Below the pieces are notes generated by a model. It did no database searches. It worked only from the letters and a program-made list of their open reading frames with translations, and was not told where the DNA came from. Both the position numbers and the translations under genes were made by a program. A DNA stretch of 64,000 nucleotides from Devosia soli (GTDB taxonomy: Bacteria; Pseudomonadota; Alphaproteobacteria; Rhizobiales; Devosiaceae): contig NZ_LAJG01000021.1 of the NCBI RefSeq assembly GCF_000970455.1, forward strand, positions 248,001 through 312,000, written 5' to 3'. This document shows positions 17,413 to 27,114 of the stretch, one piece after another; positions within the stretch are counted from its first letter, which is position 1, and each line of letters begins with the position of its first letter.

Positions 17413-17910
17413 ATGTCCGATTTTTCTCTGCGCCCTTTCCGCTGGTCCGACGTTCCGGCCATCACCACGATCTACCGGCACTATGTCGATCATACCGCAA
17501 TCACCTTTGACACCGAGGCCCCGGGCGAAGAGGCGATCGCCGAAAAATATGCGGGTCTTTTGAAGCTCGGTCATCCGGTGATCATCGCCGAGCGGGCGGG
17601 ACAGGTTCTGGGCTATGCCTATGCGAGCTTTTATCGACCGCGGGCGGCCTATCGGTTCACCTGCGAGGATTCGATCTATCTCGATCCCGCAGAGACCGGA
17701 AAGGGGCTGGGAAAAGCCCTGCTTACCGAGCTTCTCGCTCAGTCTAAAGCGCATGGATTCAAGCAGATGCTGGCGGTGATCACCGCCGACACCGCCAATT
17801 CCATTGCCATCCACGAAAAATTCGGCTTCGAACGCGTGGGCTATTATAGGTCCGTCGGTCTCAAATTCGACCGCTGGCACGACATCGTGCATCTGCAGAA
17901 GGCGCTTTAG
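17413..17910 (+). CDS. GNAT acetyltransferase, phosphinothricin/methionine sulfoximine type
   Basis: A 165-residue acetyltransferase of the PAT/YncA group. Diagnostic segments are AITTIYRHYVDHTAITFDTEAP at the N-terminus, YAYASFYRPRAAYRFTCEDSIYL, the acetyl-CoA loop ETGKGLGKALL and the ending GFKQMLAVITADTANSIAIHEKFGFERVGYY. Relatives N-acetylate methionine sulfoximine/sulfone and similar compounds. No Shine-Dalgarno is visible before the ATG at 17413, and the terminator is immediately upstream, so expression is either leaderless or from a promoter overlapping the hairpins. Confidence 0.92.
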   Translation: MSDFSLRPFRWSDVPAITTIYRHYVDHTAITFDTEAPGEEAIAEKYAGLLKLGHPVIIAERAGQVLGYAYASFYRPRAAYRFTCEDSIYLDPAETGKGLGKALLTELLAQSKAHGFKQMLAVITADTANSIAIHEKFGFERVGYYRSVGLKFDRWHDIVHLQKAL

Positions 17911-17958
17911 GGAGATGCAAAGCCCTTTTGAATTGGACCAAGTCCCGCGGCAGCCCCT

Positions 17959-18030
17959 CACCACCCGGCTCGTCCGGGTGGTCCACATGGCGACAAGATG
18001 GATTGCCCGGACAAGCCGGGCGATGACGGC
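17959..18030 (+). repeat. Bipartite palindromic intergenic repeat, copy 2
   Basis: ACCACCCGG-ctcgt-CCGGGTGGT, then a spacer, then ATTGCCCGG-acaag-CCGGGCGAT followed by GACGG. Both stems are complete (one G-U in the second). Lies between convergent genes, the PAT-type GNAT and the frameshifted GNAT. Confidence 0.85.
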
Positions 18031-18075
18031 GGATTCAGAATTAAAGGGTGCTTGTCTCAGTGCCGCTCAAGGCGG

Positions 18076-18553
18076 CTAGCCTGACTTGGTCAGCAGTTTC
18101 CGCATCGGATAGCCGCTGACGGTGCGGCCGGTAGCTTGGGGGCCATTCTCAAGCCAGCCTGCGCTCCGATAGAAGTGTCTCGCGGTTTCGGTGGCTTCGA
18201 GATAGTCTTCTTCAAGTCCAAGGAGCAGAAGTTCCGGCTCAAGCCGATGAACCAGCGCCTTGCTGACGCCGCGGAAGCGCGCTTGGGGGGCGACGTAATT
18301 GAGACCGATCTTACCGCTGGTGTCGATGGCGCCGACGGCGGCGATCTCATCGTCAAGTTGCGACGAAAACACATAGGTCTGGATTTGCCAGAAGCTTGGC
18401 GACGCCTGCCTTGGATTTGTTGGCTGTCCAGGCACCTATACCCCCTTGCTCGTTCCGGTGATCGACCCCGCAGAGTTCGGTGATCGAAGCGATAAGGACG
18501 CGACTCATCATTGGCACATCAGCCTGAATAGCGAGGCGAATGCGGAGGTTCAC
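18076..18553 (-). pseudogene. GNAT acetyltransferase interrupted by a single-base frameshift
   Basis: Two abutting minus-strand frames together make one GNAT. Bases 18553-18358 encode the N-terminal half (NLRIRLAIQADVPMMSRVLI ... ANPDLCVFVAT, then stop). A different frame covers the C-terminal half (DDEIAAVGAIDTSGKIGLNY ... ARFRGVSKALVHRLE ... ARHFYRSAGW). Removing one A from the AA at 18355-18356 (+ strand) gives a continuous VFVAT-DDEIAAVGAI and a 158-residue protein. The start is a GTG overlapping the DUF2794 stop (GTGA). Either a recent inactivation or a sequencing error; the rest of the gene shows no decay. Confidence 0.8.
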
Positions 18554-18936
18554 CCCACCACGGCGAGATCGGGATCGAGCACGCGCAAAACCTGCGCCAG
18601 GTCGTGGCCGCGCTTCAGGATGCGGCCCTGCTGGTTAGTTACCATGTACTGACCCTGCTTGGCGCGCAGCTTCGGGTTTTTCTCGACCACAAAGAGTGGG
18701 CGCTCGGAAACACGCGCATAGATGGAAAACAGAGCCCGGTCTTTAAGGAAATCCATGGCGTAATCGCGCCATTCGCCGGCGCCGACCTTGCGGCCATAGA
18801 CCGAAAGGATCTGCATCAGCTCGCGCCGGTCGAAGGCAACGATCGGCTGGACGGGGCGGGATGGCTGGCTTGCTGGTTCACCCACGTGGACGAGGGCGAG
18901 ATTTGCCGCGGATTGATCAGGCTGACGACCCTGCAC
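18550..18936 (-). CDS. DUF2794 family protein
   Basis: A 128-residue protein of a family confined to alphaproteobacteria. The conserved core is VAFDRRELMQILSVYGRKVGAGEWRDYAMDFLKDRALFSIYAR and the ending QGRILKRGHDLAQVLRVLDPDLAVV. The function is unknown. GTG at 18936 is supported by GGAGG five bases upstream. Its stop overlaps the start of the broken GNAT, so the two were co-translated; the GNAT break would not affect DUF2794 itself. Confidence 0.88.
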   Translation of the reverse strand: MQGRQPDQSAANLALVHVGEPASQPSRPVQPIVAFDRRELMQILSVYGRKVGAGEWRDYAMDFLKDRALFSIYARVSERPLFVVEKNPKLRAKQGQYMVTNQQGRILKRGHDLAQVLRVLDPDLAVVG

Positions 18937-19200
18937 GGGACCTCCGGGGGAGTTGTGTCATCTCACAGTCATGTTGGCACAATCCGCAGCCATGGCAAGG
19001 GGTTCAAAAAATCCCATTTCGGCCACGTTTCTTCCCTCAAGGTGCCCCATTGGCCCGGCATCTTTTCACCATTGCCTCCAGCGATTGGCAACCGGACTGA
19101 CCGAGCCCCCAAACCACGACGTCCGGTTGCCAGTCTCCTATCTGACCTCCAAGTCAGTCGCGCCTGCTCCAAGCCCTCGGAGCGGGCGCCTTTTTTTTGA

Positions 19201-19944
19201 TCAGGGTTCGTAGGCGGCAGCGGCAAGGATAGCGCCCGGCAGGCCATTACGCTCCTGCTGGACAAGCACGGCAAAGCCGGTATTGCCGTCACCAAGCATT
19301 TCAGTGATCGGCAGCTTGACCTCGGCGCCGTTGGCGCTTTCCCACATGCCCAGGATCTGCCGGCCCGTGACGACCTGGGTATAGACCATCGACTTGCCGG
19401 CATTTTCCCCGCTTTCGATCTGCACGTCGGCCCGGTTGACATAGGTGACGAGCGAAATCACGGCGTCCGACAGATCGGGATTGGCCGGGACGGAAATCTT
19501 GAGCATGTCGTTGTGAAGGCTGATATCCATGGTCAGCGGCAGGGCGGCGCGATCGAGTGCGGCCTGCACTTCGTTGCGGCGCGACCCGACCACGGCCTTG
19601 GCGCCATTGACGACCATTTGCGGCGTATAGATGCGCGAAGATCCCCAGCTCTTGGCATAGGCGCGCTGCCGGTCGGAATAGGCTTCCTGTGCAAACGTGT
19701 CTTTCCAGCCGACATAGTCCCAATAATCAACATGGTAGGCGAGCGCGACGACGTCGTTTTGTTCGGCAAGGCTGGTGAGGAGAGCGTCAGCGGGGGGGCA
19801 TGACGAGCAGCCCTGGCTTGTAAAGAGTTCAACCACGGCCTTGGGGGCAATGTGCAGCGTCTCCGCCATAGCGGAGCCGGAAAAGACGACATGGGCTGCT
19901 AGGGCCAGGAGAAGGCCTGAGAGTGGTCGAGCGATCATGGGCAA
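19201..19944 (-). CDS. DUF1223 secreted thioredoxin-fold protein
   Basis: A 247-residue protein with a signal peptide (SGLLLALAAHVVFSGSAMA). Its mature start VVELFTSQGCSSCPPADALL carries a CxxC motif of thioredoxin-like type, and AYHVDYWDYVGWKDTFA and YTPQMVVNG are hallmarks of DUF1223 (PF06764). It probably acts in the periplasm in a redox or metal-related task; this is inference from the fold. It stands alone, tail-to-head with acnA, with no obvious operon partner. Confidence 0.9.
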   Translation of the reverse strand: MPMIARPLSGLLLALAAHVVFSGSAMAETLHIAPKAVVELFTSQGCSSCPPADALLTSLAEQNDVVALAYHVDYWDYVGWKDTFAQEAYSDRQRAYAKSWGSSRIYTPQMVVNGAKAVVGSRRNEVQAALDRAALPLTMDISLHNDMLKISVPANPDLSDAVISLVTYVNRADVQIESGENAGKSMVYTQVVTGRQILGMWESANGAEVKLPITEMLGDGNTGFAVLVQQERNGLPGAILAAAAYEP

Positions 19945-20011
19945 GGTTGTAGGCTGAGGCTAAGCGGCCTGCCTAGTCAAAACCGGGTGAGACCGACGAG
20001 ATTCTCGCTTC

Positions 20012-20041
20012 AAACGAAAATGGCGGCCCGGAGGCCACCAT
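20012..20041 (-). terminator. Rho-independent terminator of acnA
   Basis: On the minus strand ATGGTGGCC-tccg-GGCCGCCAT forms a 9-bp stem with one G-U pair, followed by TTTTCGTTT. It lies 25 bases after the acnA stop. Confidence 0.75.
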
Positions 20042-20066
20042 CTGAAAGCTGTGTCGCGGTAGGATT

Positions 20067-22751
20067 TTACGCTGCGACCAGGCTGCGCAGCACATAGTGC
20101 AGGATGCCGCCATTCTTGAAGTAGTCGAGTTCGTTGGCCGTATCGATCCGGCAGCGCGTCTCGACATTAAGCACCGAGCCATCGGCGCGGGTGATCTTGA
20201 CCATGACCATGGCGCGCGGCTCGATGGTTTCGACGCCGGCGATATCGATGGTTTCGGTGCCATCAAGGCCGAGGGTCTGCCAGCTTTCGCCGTCCTTGAA
20301 CTGCAGCGGGATGACGCCCATGCCGACAAGGTTCGAGCGGTGGATACGTTCAAAGCTCTGGGCGATGACCGCCTTGACGCCAAGAAGGTTGGTACCCTTG
20401 GCAGCCCAGTCACGCGAGGAGCCGGTGCCGTATTCCTTGCCCGCGAAGATCACCAGCGGCGTGTTCTGCGCCTGATAGGCCATGGCTGCGTCGTAGATCG
20501 GCATCTGCGAGCCATCCGGCCCGAGGGTGTAACCACCTTCCACGCCATCGAGCATCATGTTCTTGATGCGGATATTGGCAAAGGTGCCGCGCATCATGAC
20601 TTCGTGGTTGCCGCGACGGGCACCGTAGGAGTTGAAATCCTTGGGCGCAACCTGGCGCTCCATGAGGTACTTTCCTGCCGGAGTGCCCGACTTGAACGAA
20701 CCGGCCGGGGAAATGTGGTCGGTGGTGATCGAGTCAAGGAAGAGCGCCAGCACGCGGGCCGAGACCACGTCGGTGACGGGCTTCGGTTCCATGGTCAGGT
20801 CTTCGAAGTATGGCGGGTTCTGCACATAGGTCGAGGAGCCGTTCCAGCCATAGGTTTCGCTGCCTTCGACAGCGATGCCCTGCCAATGCTCGTCGCCCTT
20901 GAAGACGTCCGAATAGCGCTTGCGGAACATGTCGGCATTAACGTGCTGGCGGACGATCTCGGCGATCTCGTGGTTCGAGGGCCAGATATCCTTGAGATAG
21001 ACCGGCTGGCCGTTCGAGCCGGTGCCGAGCGGTTCGGTCGTAATATCGACATTGAGCGTGCCGAGGAGCGCATAGGCAACGACCAGCGGCGGGGACGCGA
21101 GGTAGTTGGCGCGCACGTCGGGGTTCACGCGGCCCTCAAAGTTGCGGTTGCCCGAGAGGACCGACGCGGCAACGAGCTTGTTCTCGTTGATCGTGTCGGA
21201 AATCGGCTGCGGCAGGGGACCGGAATTACCGATGCAGGTGGTGCAGCCATAACCGACGAGGTTGAAGCCGATGGCGTCGAGATCGGCCTGGAGGCCGGCA
21301 GCGGTCAGGTAATCGGTGACGACCTGCGAGCCGGGCGCCAGCGAAGTCTTGACCCATGGCTTGGAATTGAGGCCGAGGGCGCGCGCCTTGCGAGCAACGA
21401 GACCGGCAGCGACGAGAACCGAGGGGTTCGACGTGTTGGTGCACGAGGTGATGGCGGCGATGACGACCGAGCCGTCGCCGACTTCGAAATCTTCGCCCTT
21501 GACCGGGAATTTTGCGCCCGGAGCGACATCGCCACGGCCGGCAGCGAGATCCGGCAGCGCCTTGGCGAAAGACGGGGTGACATCCTTGAGCGCGACGCGA
21601 TCCTGTGGACGCTTCGGGCCGGAAAGGGAGGGAACGACCGTCGAGAGGTCGAGTTCGAGGGTCGAGGTGAAGACCGGGTCCGGCGTGTCCGTCGTGCGGA
21701 ACATGCCCTGGGCCTTGGAATAGGCTTCGACGAGCGCGACACGATCGGCATCGCGACCGGTGGTCGAGAGGAATTTCAGCGTATCGGCATCGACCGGGAA
21801 ATAGCCGCAGGTCGCGCCATATTCGGGCGCCATATTGGCGATGGTCGCCTGGTCTTCGAGGCTGAGATAATCAAGGCCAGGACCATAGAACTCGACGAAC
21901 TTGCCGACGACGCCCTTCTTGCGCAGCATTTCGGTGACCGTCAGCACGAGGTCGGTCGCGGTGATGCCTTCATTGATCTTGCCGGTCAGCTTGAAGCCGA
22001 CGACTTCGGGGATCAGCATGGTGATCGGCTGGCCGAGCATGGCGGCTTCAGCTTCGATACCGCCGACGCCCCAACCGAGAACGGCCATGCCGTTGACCAT
22101 GGTCGTGTGCGAGTCGGTGCCGACGAGCGTGTCGGGATAAGCGACGGTTTCGCCGTCTTCGTCCTTGGTCCAGACGGTCTGGGCCAGATATTCGAGGTTC
22201 ACCTGGTGGCAGATACCTGTACCGGGCGGGACCACGCGGAAATTGTCGAAGGCCGACTGGCCCCAGCGCAGGAACTCATAGCGCTCGCCATTTCGCTCAT
22301 ATTCGAGCTCGACATTCTGCTCGAAGGCGAGCGGAGTGCCAAAATTGTCGACCATGACGGAGTGGTCGATGACGAGATCGACTGGCACGAGCGGATTGAT
22401 CTTCTGCGGATTGGCGCCGAGCTTGGCGGTCGCGTCGCGCATGGCGGCGAGATCGACGACGGCGGGAACGCCTGTAAAGTCCTGCATTAGGACGCGGGCC
22501 GGGCGATACTGGATTTCGTATTCGGACGTGCGGCTGACGAGCCATTCGGCGATGGCGAGGATATCTTCCTTCTTCACCGTCCGGTTGTCTTCAAAGCGGA
22601 GCAGGTTTTCGAGGACCACCTTCATCGAGCCCGGAAGCTTGGAAACGCCCTTGAGACCGTTCTTTTCTGCTTCAGCGATGGAATAATAAGTGTAGGTCTT
22701 ACCACCGACCGTCAGGGTCGACTTGGATTTGAAGCTGTCTAGTGAGGCCAC
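20067..22751 (-). CDS. acnA: Aconitate hydratase A
   Basis: An 894-residue [4Fe-4S] enzyme isomerising citrate to isocitrate in the TCA cycle. Cluster cysteines lie in [10 protein letters not shown] and [12 protein letters not shown]; the swivel domain carries [14 protein letters not shown] prefer the GTG at 22751 ([11 protein letters not shown]...) because GGCGGAG is placed just upstream and homologues start there; an ATG at 22793 would add 14 residues. It is divergent from ccmA, with about 155 bases between, an arrangement conserved in many alphaproteobacteria. Confidence 0.97.
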   Translation of the reverse strand: MASLDSFKSKSTLTVGGKTYTYYSIAEAEKNGLKGVSKLPGSMKVVLENLLRFEDNRTVKKEDILAIAEWLVSRTSEYEIQYRPARVLMQDFTGVPAVVDLAAMRDATAKLGANPQKINPLVPVDLVIDHSVMVDNFGTPLAFEQNVELEYERNGERYEFLRWGQSAFDNFRVVPPGTGICHQVNLEYLAQTVWTKDEDGETVAYPDTLVGTDSHTTMVNGMAVLGWGVGGIEAEAAMLGQPITMLIPEVVGFKLTGKINEGITATDLVLTVTEMLRKKGVVGKFVEFYGPGLDYLSLEDQATIANMAPEYGATCGYFPVDADTLKFLSTTGRDADRVALVEAYSKAQGMFRTTDTPDPVFTSTLELDLSTVVPSLSGPKRPQDRVALKDVTPSFAKALPDLAAGRGDVAPGAKFPVKGEDFEVGDGSVVIAAITSCTNTSNPSVLVAAGLVARKARALGLNSKPWVKTSLAPGSQVVTDYLTAAGLQADLDAIGFNLVGYGCTTCIGNSGPLPQPISDTINENKLVAASVLSGNRNFEGRVNPDVRANYLASPPLVVAYALLGTLNVDITTEPLGTGSNGQPVYLKDIWPSNHEIAEIVRQHVNADMFRKRYSDVFKGDEHWQGIAVEGSETYGWNGSSTYVQNPPYFEDLTMEPKPVTDVVSARVLALFLDSITTDHISPAGSFKSGTPAGKYLMERQVAPKDFNSYGARRGNHEVMMRGTFANIRIKNMMLDGVEGGYTLGPDGSQMPIYDAAMAYQAQNTPLVIFAGKEYGTGSSRDWAAKGTNLLGVKAVIAQSFERIHRSNLVGMGVIPLQFKDGESWQTLGLDGTETIDIAGVETIEPRAMVMVKITRADGSVLNVETRCRIDTANELDYFKNGGILHYVLRSLVAA

Positions 22752-22907
22752 TTGCTCCGCCCTTTGCTGCTGGAACGTGCCGTCCGGCTGCAATGGGGGC
22801 CGCCGGTTCTCGCCGCTCTTTGCTGGAATGACTCTAATCTCGTCGGCTTATAGTCAATCAGAAAACCGCTTGCCAGTCTTGCCTTTGCTTCAATACGAGA
22901 TGGGGCC

Positions 22908-23534
22908 ATGACGCAACGGCAAGTCCAAACCTCACTCTGCCTTAAGACTTTCGCGCTGAGCGTGGGTCGCGGCGATGCCGTTCTCGCCAGCGGCATCGCG
23001 CTTTCGGTGGCGGCTGGGTCAGGCCTCATCCTGCGAGGAGCTAATGGCTCGGGAAAATCGACGCTGCTGCTGACCCTTGCTGGGCTCCTCGAACCCCTGG
23101 CCGGTACTGTGTCGCTGGAAGGCCATGACGCGGACGATGCTCCCGCCTTTCACTATTGCGGCCATCGCAACGCTGTGCGGCCGCGGCTGACGGTCAGCGA
23201 GACCCTGGCGTTCTGGTGTGATCTTAACGGGTCACCCGCCATTCCGTTGGCCGAAGCACTCGACCGGGTAGGATTGAGCCGGCAGGCCAGTCTTGACGCC
23301 GCCTATCTTTCGGCCGGGCAACAGCGTCGGTTGGCGCTGGCGCGGCTTCTTGTCTCGGCTCGCCCCGTCTGGCTCCTCGATGAACCGAGCTCCGCGCTCG
23401 ACAGCGAGGGGCAGGGACTGCTGGCGGCGCTCATTTCCACTCATCTTAACGAAGGCGGCATCGCGGTGATTGCCAGCCACGACGCAATTGCCGTCGATGG
23501 GCTCGATGTCCTTACCCTCGGTGCCGTGACATGA
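22908..23534 (+). CDS. ccmA: Cytochrome c biogenesis ATP-binding export protein CcmA
   Basis: A 208-residue ABC ATPase, the cytoplasmic subunit of the CcmABCD complex that releases heme-loaded CcmE. Walker A is GANGSGKST (about 43-51), the signature is LSAGQQRRLALARLL and Walker B is VWLLDEPSSALD. It is short, as CcmA proteins are. It overlaps ccmB by four bases (ATGA). Confidence 0.96.
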   Translation: MTQRQVQTSLCLKTFALSVGRGDAVLASGIALSVAAGSGLILRGANGSGKSTLLLTLAGLLEPLAGTVSLEGHDADDAPAFHYCGHRNAVRPRLTVSETLAFWCDLNGSPAIPLAEALDRVGLSRQASLDAAYLSAGQQRRLALARLLVSARPVWLLDEPSSALDSEGQGLLAALISTHLNEGGIAVIASHDAIAVDGLDVLTLGAVT

Positions 23535-24196
23535 GCGGGTTCGGCGCTGTGCTTGGTCGCGAAATCCGCCTCAGTCTCCGTGGCGGCGGAGAAATGCTGA
23601 CGCTGGTACTGTTTTTCATCATCGTCGGGGCCATCGTGCCTTTCGCCGTCGGTCCGGACAAAGACCTGCTCCAACGCATCGCCCCTGGCGTCGTCTGGAT
23701 TGCCGCCTTTCTTGCCATGCTGCTCGGGCTCGAAAAGCTCTTCGGCCCCGATCGTGCCGACGGCACGTTGGCGCTCTATCGTCTCGCCGATCTGCCCCTC
23801 TCTGCCGTCGTTGCCGCAAAAGTGATCGCGCATTGGCTGACGGCCGCGCTGCCGTTGATCCTTGCTTCGCCCATCCTTGCGCTGCTCCTAGCGATGGATC
23901 TCGCAGCCTTCTGGCGAACGCTGTTCTCGCTTCTCCTCGGAACGCCGGCTCTGGCAGGCTTTGGAGCGATCGGCGCGGCCTTGACCGTGGCGACACGCCG
24001 CGGCGGGTTGCTCGCACCCATCCTGATCGCGCCGCTTTGCGTACCCGTCCTGATCTTCGGCGTCGGCGCCATTGCCCCGGTGGGCGGACCGGAACAGGCA
24101 CAGGCGGCACTACTCTTTCTGGCAGCGCTAAGCCTCACCGTCCTCGCCCTTTCTCCTTTTGCCGCTGCCCTTGCGATAGACTGGGGCGAGGACTAG
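23531..24196 (+). CDS. ccmB: Heme exporter protein CcmB
   Basis: A 221-residue membrane subunit of the CcmABCD complex with about six hydrophobic spans. Family features are the N-terminal REIRLSLRGGGEMLTLVLFF and the central LFGPDRADGTLALYRLADLPL. Start overlaps the ccmA stop; ccmC follows after four bases, so the operon is tightly coupled. Confidence 0.95.
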   Translation: MSGFGAVLGREIRLSLRGGGEMLTLVLFFIIVGAIVPFAVGPDKDLLQRIAPGVVWIAAFLAMLLGLEKLFGPDRADGTLALYRLADLPLSAVVAAKVIAHWLTAALPLILASPILALLLAMDLAAFWRTLFSLLLGTPALAGFGAIGAALTVATRRGGLLAPILIAPLCVPVLIFGVGAIAPVGGPEQAQAALLFLAALSLTVLALSPFAAALAIDWGED

Positions 24197-24200
24197 AACC

Positions 24201-24989
24201 GTGCCGTCTCCCAAACCCCGTCCGAGCATGAGCATCGAAACTGCCCCAAAAATGAGCTGGTGGAACCGGCTGGCCCATCCGGGTCAGTTCGTCCAATGGA
24301 CGCGCCCTCTCGTCCTGCCGCTGGCGCTTGCCACAGCTGTCCTCTTTGTTGCCGGGCTCTGGTTCGCCTTCTTCAACTCGCCGGCCGACTATCAGATGGG
24401 CGATACCGTGCGCATCATGTACGTGCATGTGCCGACAGCGTGGCTCAGCCAGTTCGTCTACGCCACGATGGCCGTTTCGGCACTCGGCACGCTCATCTGG
24501 CGCCATCCGATGGCCGACGTTTCGATGAAAGCCGCGGCCCCGCTTGGCGCTGTTTTTACCGCCATGGCGCTCTTTACCGGATCGCTCTGGGGCCGCCCGA
24601 CCTGGGGCACGTTCTGGGAATGGGACGGGCGCATGACCTCGACGCTGGTCCTCCTCTTCATCTATCTCGGCATTGTCGCGCTCTGGCGGGCTTTTGACGA
24701 TCAGTTGCGCGCTGCGCGCGTGGTTGCGGTCTTCACCCTTGTCGGCGCCATCAACATCCCGATCATCAAATTCTCGGTCGATTGGTGGTCGACGCTGCAT
24801 CAGCCGGCGAGCGTCTTCCGACCCGATGGTCCGACCATGCCGGGTTCGATCCTGACGCCGCTCTTCGTGATGTTCTTTGCATTCACGCTGCTTTTCATCA
24901 CGCTGCAACTGATTGCCATGCATACCGAAGTGCGCCGCCGACGCATCACCACGCTCGAGCGCCGCGCGGCGCGGGAAGGCGCGAAATGA
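24201..24989 (+). CDS. ccmC: Heme-handling protein CcmC
   Basis: A 262-residue membrane protein that loads heme onto CcmE. It has six spans, the heme-handling tryptophan-rich periplasmic motif WGRPTWGTFWEWDGRMTS, and conserved histidines in YVHVPTAWLSQ and STLHQPAS. GTG at 24201 has GAGGA about nine bases upstream; the ATGs at 24228 or 24252 are alternatives, giving a shorter N-terminus. It overlaps ccmD by four bases (ATGA). Confidence 0.95.
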   Translation: MPSPKPRPSMSIETAPKMSWWNRLAHPGQFVQWTRPLVLPLALATAVLFVAGLWFAFFNSPADYQMGDTVRIMYVHVPTAWLSQFVYATMAVSALGTLIWRHPMADVSMKAAAPLGAVFTAMALFTGSLWGRPTWGTFWEWDGRMTSTLVLLFIYLGIVALWRAFDDQLRAARVVAVFTLVGAINIPIIKFSVDWWSTLHQPASVFRPDGPTMPGSILTPLFVMFFAFTLLFITLQLIAMHTEVRRRRITTLERRAAREGAK

Positions 24990-25147
24990 TCGGGCTGGGC
25001 GAACATGCCGAATTCATAATCGCAGCCTATGTAGGGGTCTTTTCCGGCCTTGTGGTTCTGATCGGCTGGACCATCTATGCAGCGCGGCGCAGCCAACAAA
25101 GGCTCAAAGAACTCGGCGACACGCGCTCGGATGCGGCCGACCAATGA
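24986..25147 (+). CDS. ccmD: Heme exporter small subunit CcmD
   Basis: A 53-residue single-span protein that stabilises CcmABC and aids release of holo-CcmE. The pattern is typical: GEHAEFIIAAYVGVFSGLVV, one hydrophobic helix, then a basic tail (ARRSQQRLKEL). Four-base ATGA overlaps join it to ccmC upstream and ccmG downstream. Confidence 0.93.
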   Translation: MIGLGEHAEFIIAAYVGVFSGLVVLIGWTIYAARRSQQRLKELGDTRSDAADQ

Positions 25148-25677
25148 AAAAGCTGCTCTTTGCCGTGCCGCTTTTGCTTTTGGTGGGGCTCGTCTCGATC
25201 TTTGCGCTGACCATCAACCGCGACCCGAGCCTTGTGCGTTCGGTCTTGATCGACAAACCGGCGCCGCAGTTCTCGATGGCCCCCGTCGAGGGGCTCGACC
25301 TGCCGGGGTTCGATACGGCCGCGCTCAAGGGTGCGCCGACCGTGGTCAATGTCTTTGCTTCCTGGTGCATCCCCTGCCGCGACGAACATCCGCTTCTCGA
25401 AGCCCTCAAGGCCGAGACGGGGGTCAGGCTTTTCGGCATCAATCACTCCGATGCGCCGGAAAATGCGCGGGCTTTTCTCGCCGAACTCGGCAATCCCTAT
25501 GATGCCATAGGAGCCGATCGCGACAGGCGCGTCTCCATCGATTGGGGCGTTTACGGCGTGCCCGAGACCTTCATCGTCGATGCGCGCGGCACCATCGTCT
25601 TCAAGCATGTCGGGCCGCTCACCGCCGAGGCAATCAGAGACGAAGTGCTCCCGGCGCTTGAAAAGGCGCGGCTATAG
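25144..25677 (+). CDS. ccmG: Thiol:disulfide interchange protein CcmG/DsbE
   Basis: A 177-residue periplasmic thioredoxin-like protein held by an N-terminal membrane anchor (LLFAVPLLLLVGLVSIFAL). The redox motif is ASWCIPCRDEHP (WCxxC) and GVPETF carries the cis-proline. It reduces apocytochrome c cysteines before heme ligation. It ends the ccmABCDG unit; ccmE, ccmF and ccmH are not in this window. Convergent with the M20 peptidase gene. Confidence 0.95.
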   Translation: MKKLLFAVPLLLLVGLVSIFALTINRDPSLVRSVLIDKPAPQFSMAPVEGLDLPGFDTAALKGAPTVVNVFASWCIPCRDEHPLLEALKAETGVRLFGINHSDAPENARAFLAELGNPYDAIGADRDRRVSIDWGVYGVPETFIVDARGTIVFKHVGPLTAEAIRDEVLPALEKARL

Positions 25678-25686
25678 AACGGAGCT

Positions 25687-25714
25687 GGGCTTCCTATGAG
25701 ATCATAGAAAGCCC
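25687..25714. terminator. Inverted repeat between convergent ccmG and M20 peptidase genes
   Basis: GGGCTTCCTATGA and TCATAGAAAGCCC form 13-bp arms with one mismatch and a two-base centre, in the 45-base gap between the two stop codons. A bidirectional terminator is the likely role, though no long U-tract follows. Confidence 0.55.
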
Positions 25715-25722
25715 GGCCAATG

Positions 25723-27114
25723 CTATTTCGCCAGGGCGGCGAGCACGTGCACCCACGAGCGGATACCGCGATGGAAGCTTTCGAGATCGTATTTCTCGTT
25801 GGGGCTGTGGATTTGGTCGTCCACATGGGCAAAGCCGATCAGAAGCGTATCGAGCCCGAGGATCGACTTGAAGTCGCCCGCGACCGGGATCGAACCGCCC
25901 GAGCCGGTGATGACGGCCTGCTTGCCCCATTCGGCTGAAAGACCATCGAGCGCCTTGCGGAGGAATTCGCCATCAGAGGGGACAGTGATGGCGGGCGAAC
26001 CGCCATGGGGGATGAACTCGACCTGGCAATCAGCGGGAATCATTTCTTCGACATGGGCACGGAAAGCGGCACGGATCTTTTTGGGATCCATGCCAGAGAC
26101 CAGACGGAAGGAAATCTTGGCCGACGCCTTGGACGGAATGACAGTTTTAAAACCGTCGCCGGTATAGCCGCCGACCATGCCGTTGATTTCGCAGGTCGGG
26201 CGGGACCAGAGCATTTCGAGGACGGAGCGGCTCTGTTCGCCTGCCGGCAAGGAGAGACCAGCTTCACCAAGGAAAGCTTTCTCGTCAAAGCCAAGGCTCT
26301 GCCACTGAGCCTTCAGTTCGGGTGAGATTTCGGCGACGTCATCGTAAAAGCCTTTTAGTGTCACCGATCCGTCGGGCGCGCGCAGGCTGGCGATGATTTC
26401 GGCCAAGACCTGGTTGGGGTTGCGCGCGGCATTGCCGAACATGCCCGAATGGAGGTCCTTATTTGCGGCGGTGATGACGATCTCGTCGGCGACGAGGCCG
26501 CGCAGCATTGTGGTAATCGATGGCGTCTGGCGGTCCCACATGTCGGTATCGCAAACAAGGGCGATGTCGGCCTTCAGCTCCTCGACATTCTCGCGCATGA
26601 AAGGCGGAAGGTTCTTTCCTCCGGATTCTTCCTCGCCTTCAAGCATCAGCGAAACACGCAGCGGCAGGCTTCCGGTCGCTGACTTCCAGGCGCGGCAGGC
26701 TTCGATGAAGGTCAGCATCTGGCCCTTATCGTCCGACGCGCCGCGGGCAACGATGATCTTGCGGCCGGCAGCGTCTTCTTTGATCTGCGGATCGAACGGA
26801 TCGGAATGCCAGAGGTTGAGCGGATCGACAGGCTGCACGTCGTAGTGAGCATAAAAGAGCACATGAGGGCCGGCCTGCGCCGGGCCGTGGGCGACAACGA
26901 CCGGATGACCGGGGGTCGGACGCGCACTTGCATCAAAGCCGAGGCCATTAAGTTCGCCGGCGATCCAATCGGCTGCCTTCTGGCATTCGGCAGCATAGGC
27001 CGGATCGGTCGAGATCGACTTGATGCGCAGCAGCGAGAAAAGCCGCTCGAGGCTTTGGTCGAGCCCGGCATCGACCTGGGCGAGTACGGCTTCGAGTTGG
27101 GCTTGATCGGTCAT
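25723..27114 (-). CDS. M20 family metallodipeptidase
   Basis: A 463-residue zinc peptidase of the M20/M25/M40 family, close to the dipeptidase (CNDP-like) group. Metal-binding signatures are VLFYAHYDVQPVDPLNLW and LMLEGEEESGG; NINGMVGGY-type dimerisation-domain sequence (EINGMVGGYTGDG) follows. The start at 27114 (MTDQAQLEAVLAQV) has AGGA five bases upstream; the longer frame is rejected. The substrate, a dipeptide or N-acyl amino acid, is not readable. Divergent from a FadR-type regulator 144 bases away, which may control it. Confidence 0.92.
   Translation of the reverse strand: MTDQAQLEAVLAQVDAGLDQSLERLFSLLRIKSISTDPAYAAECQKAADWIAGELNGLGFDASARPTPGHPVVVAHGPAQAGPHVLFYAHYDVQPVDPLNLWHSDPFDPQIKEDAAGRKIIVARGASDDKGQMLTFIEACRAWKSATGSLPLRVSLMLEGEEESGGKNLPPFMRENVEELKADIALVCDTDMWDRQTPSITTMLRGLVADEIVITAANKDLHSGMFGNAARNPNQVLAEIIASLRAPDGSVTLKGFYDDVAEISPELKAQWQSLGFDEKAFLGEAGLSLPAGEQSRSVLEMLWSRPTCEINGMVGGYTGDGFKTVIPSKASAKISFRLVSGMDPKKIRAAFRAHVEEMIPADCQVEFIPHGGSPAITVPSDGEFLRKALDGLSAEWGKQAVITGSGGSIPVAGDFKSILGLDTLLIGFAHVDDQIHSPNEKYDLESFHRGIRSWVHVLAALAK

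Noticed and set aside
20097..22490. 797-residue plus-strand open frame
   Set aside because: Antisense to acnA, whose cluster and swivel motifs are all present on the other strand.
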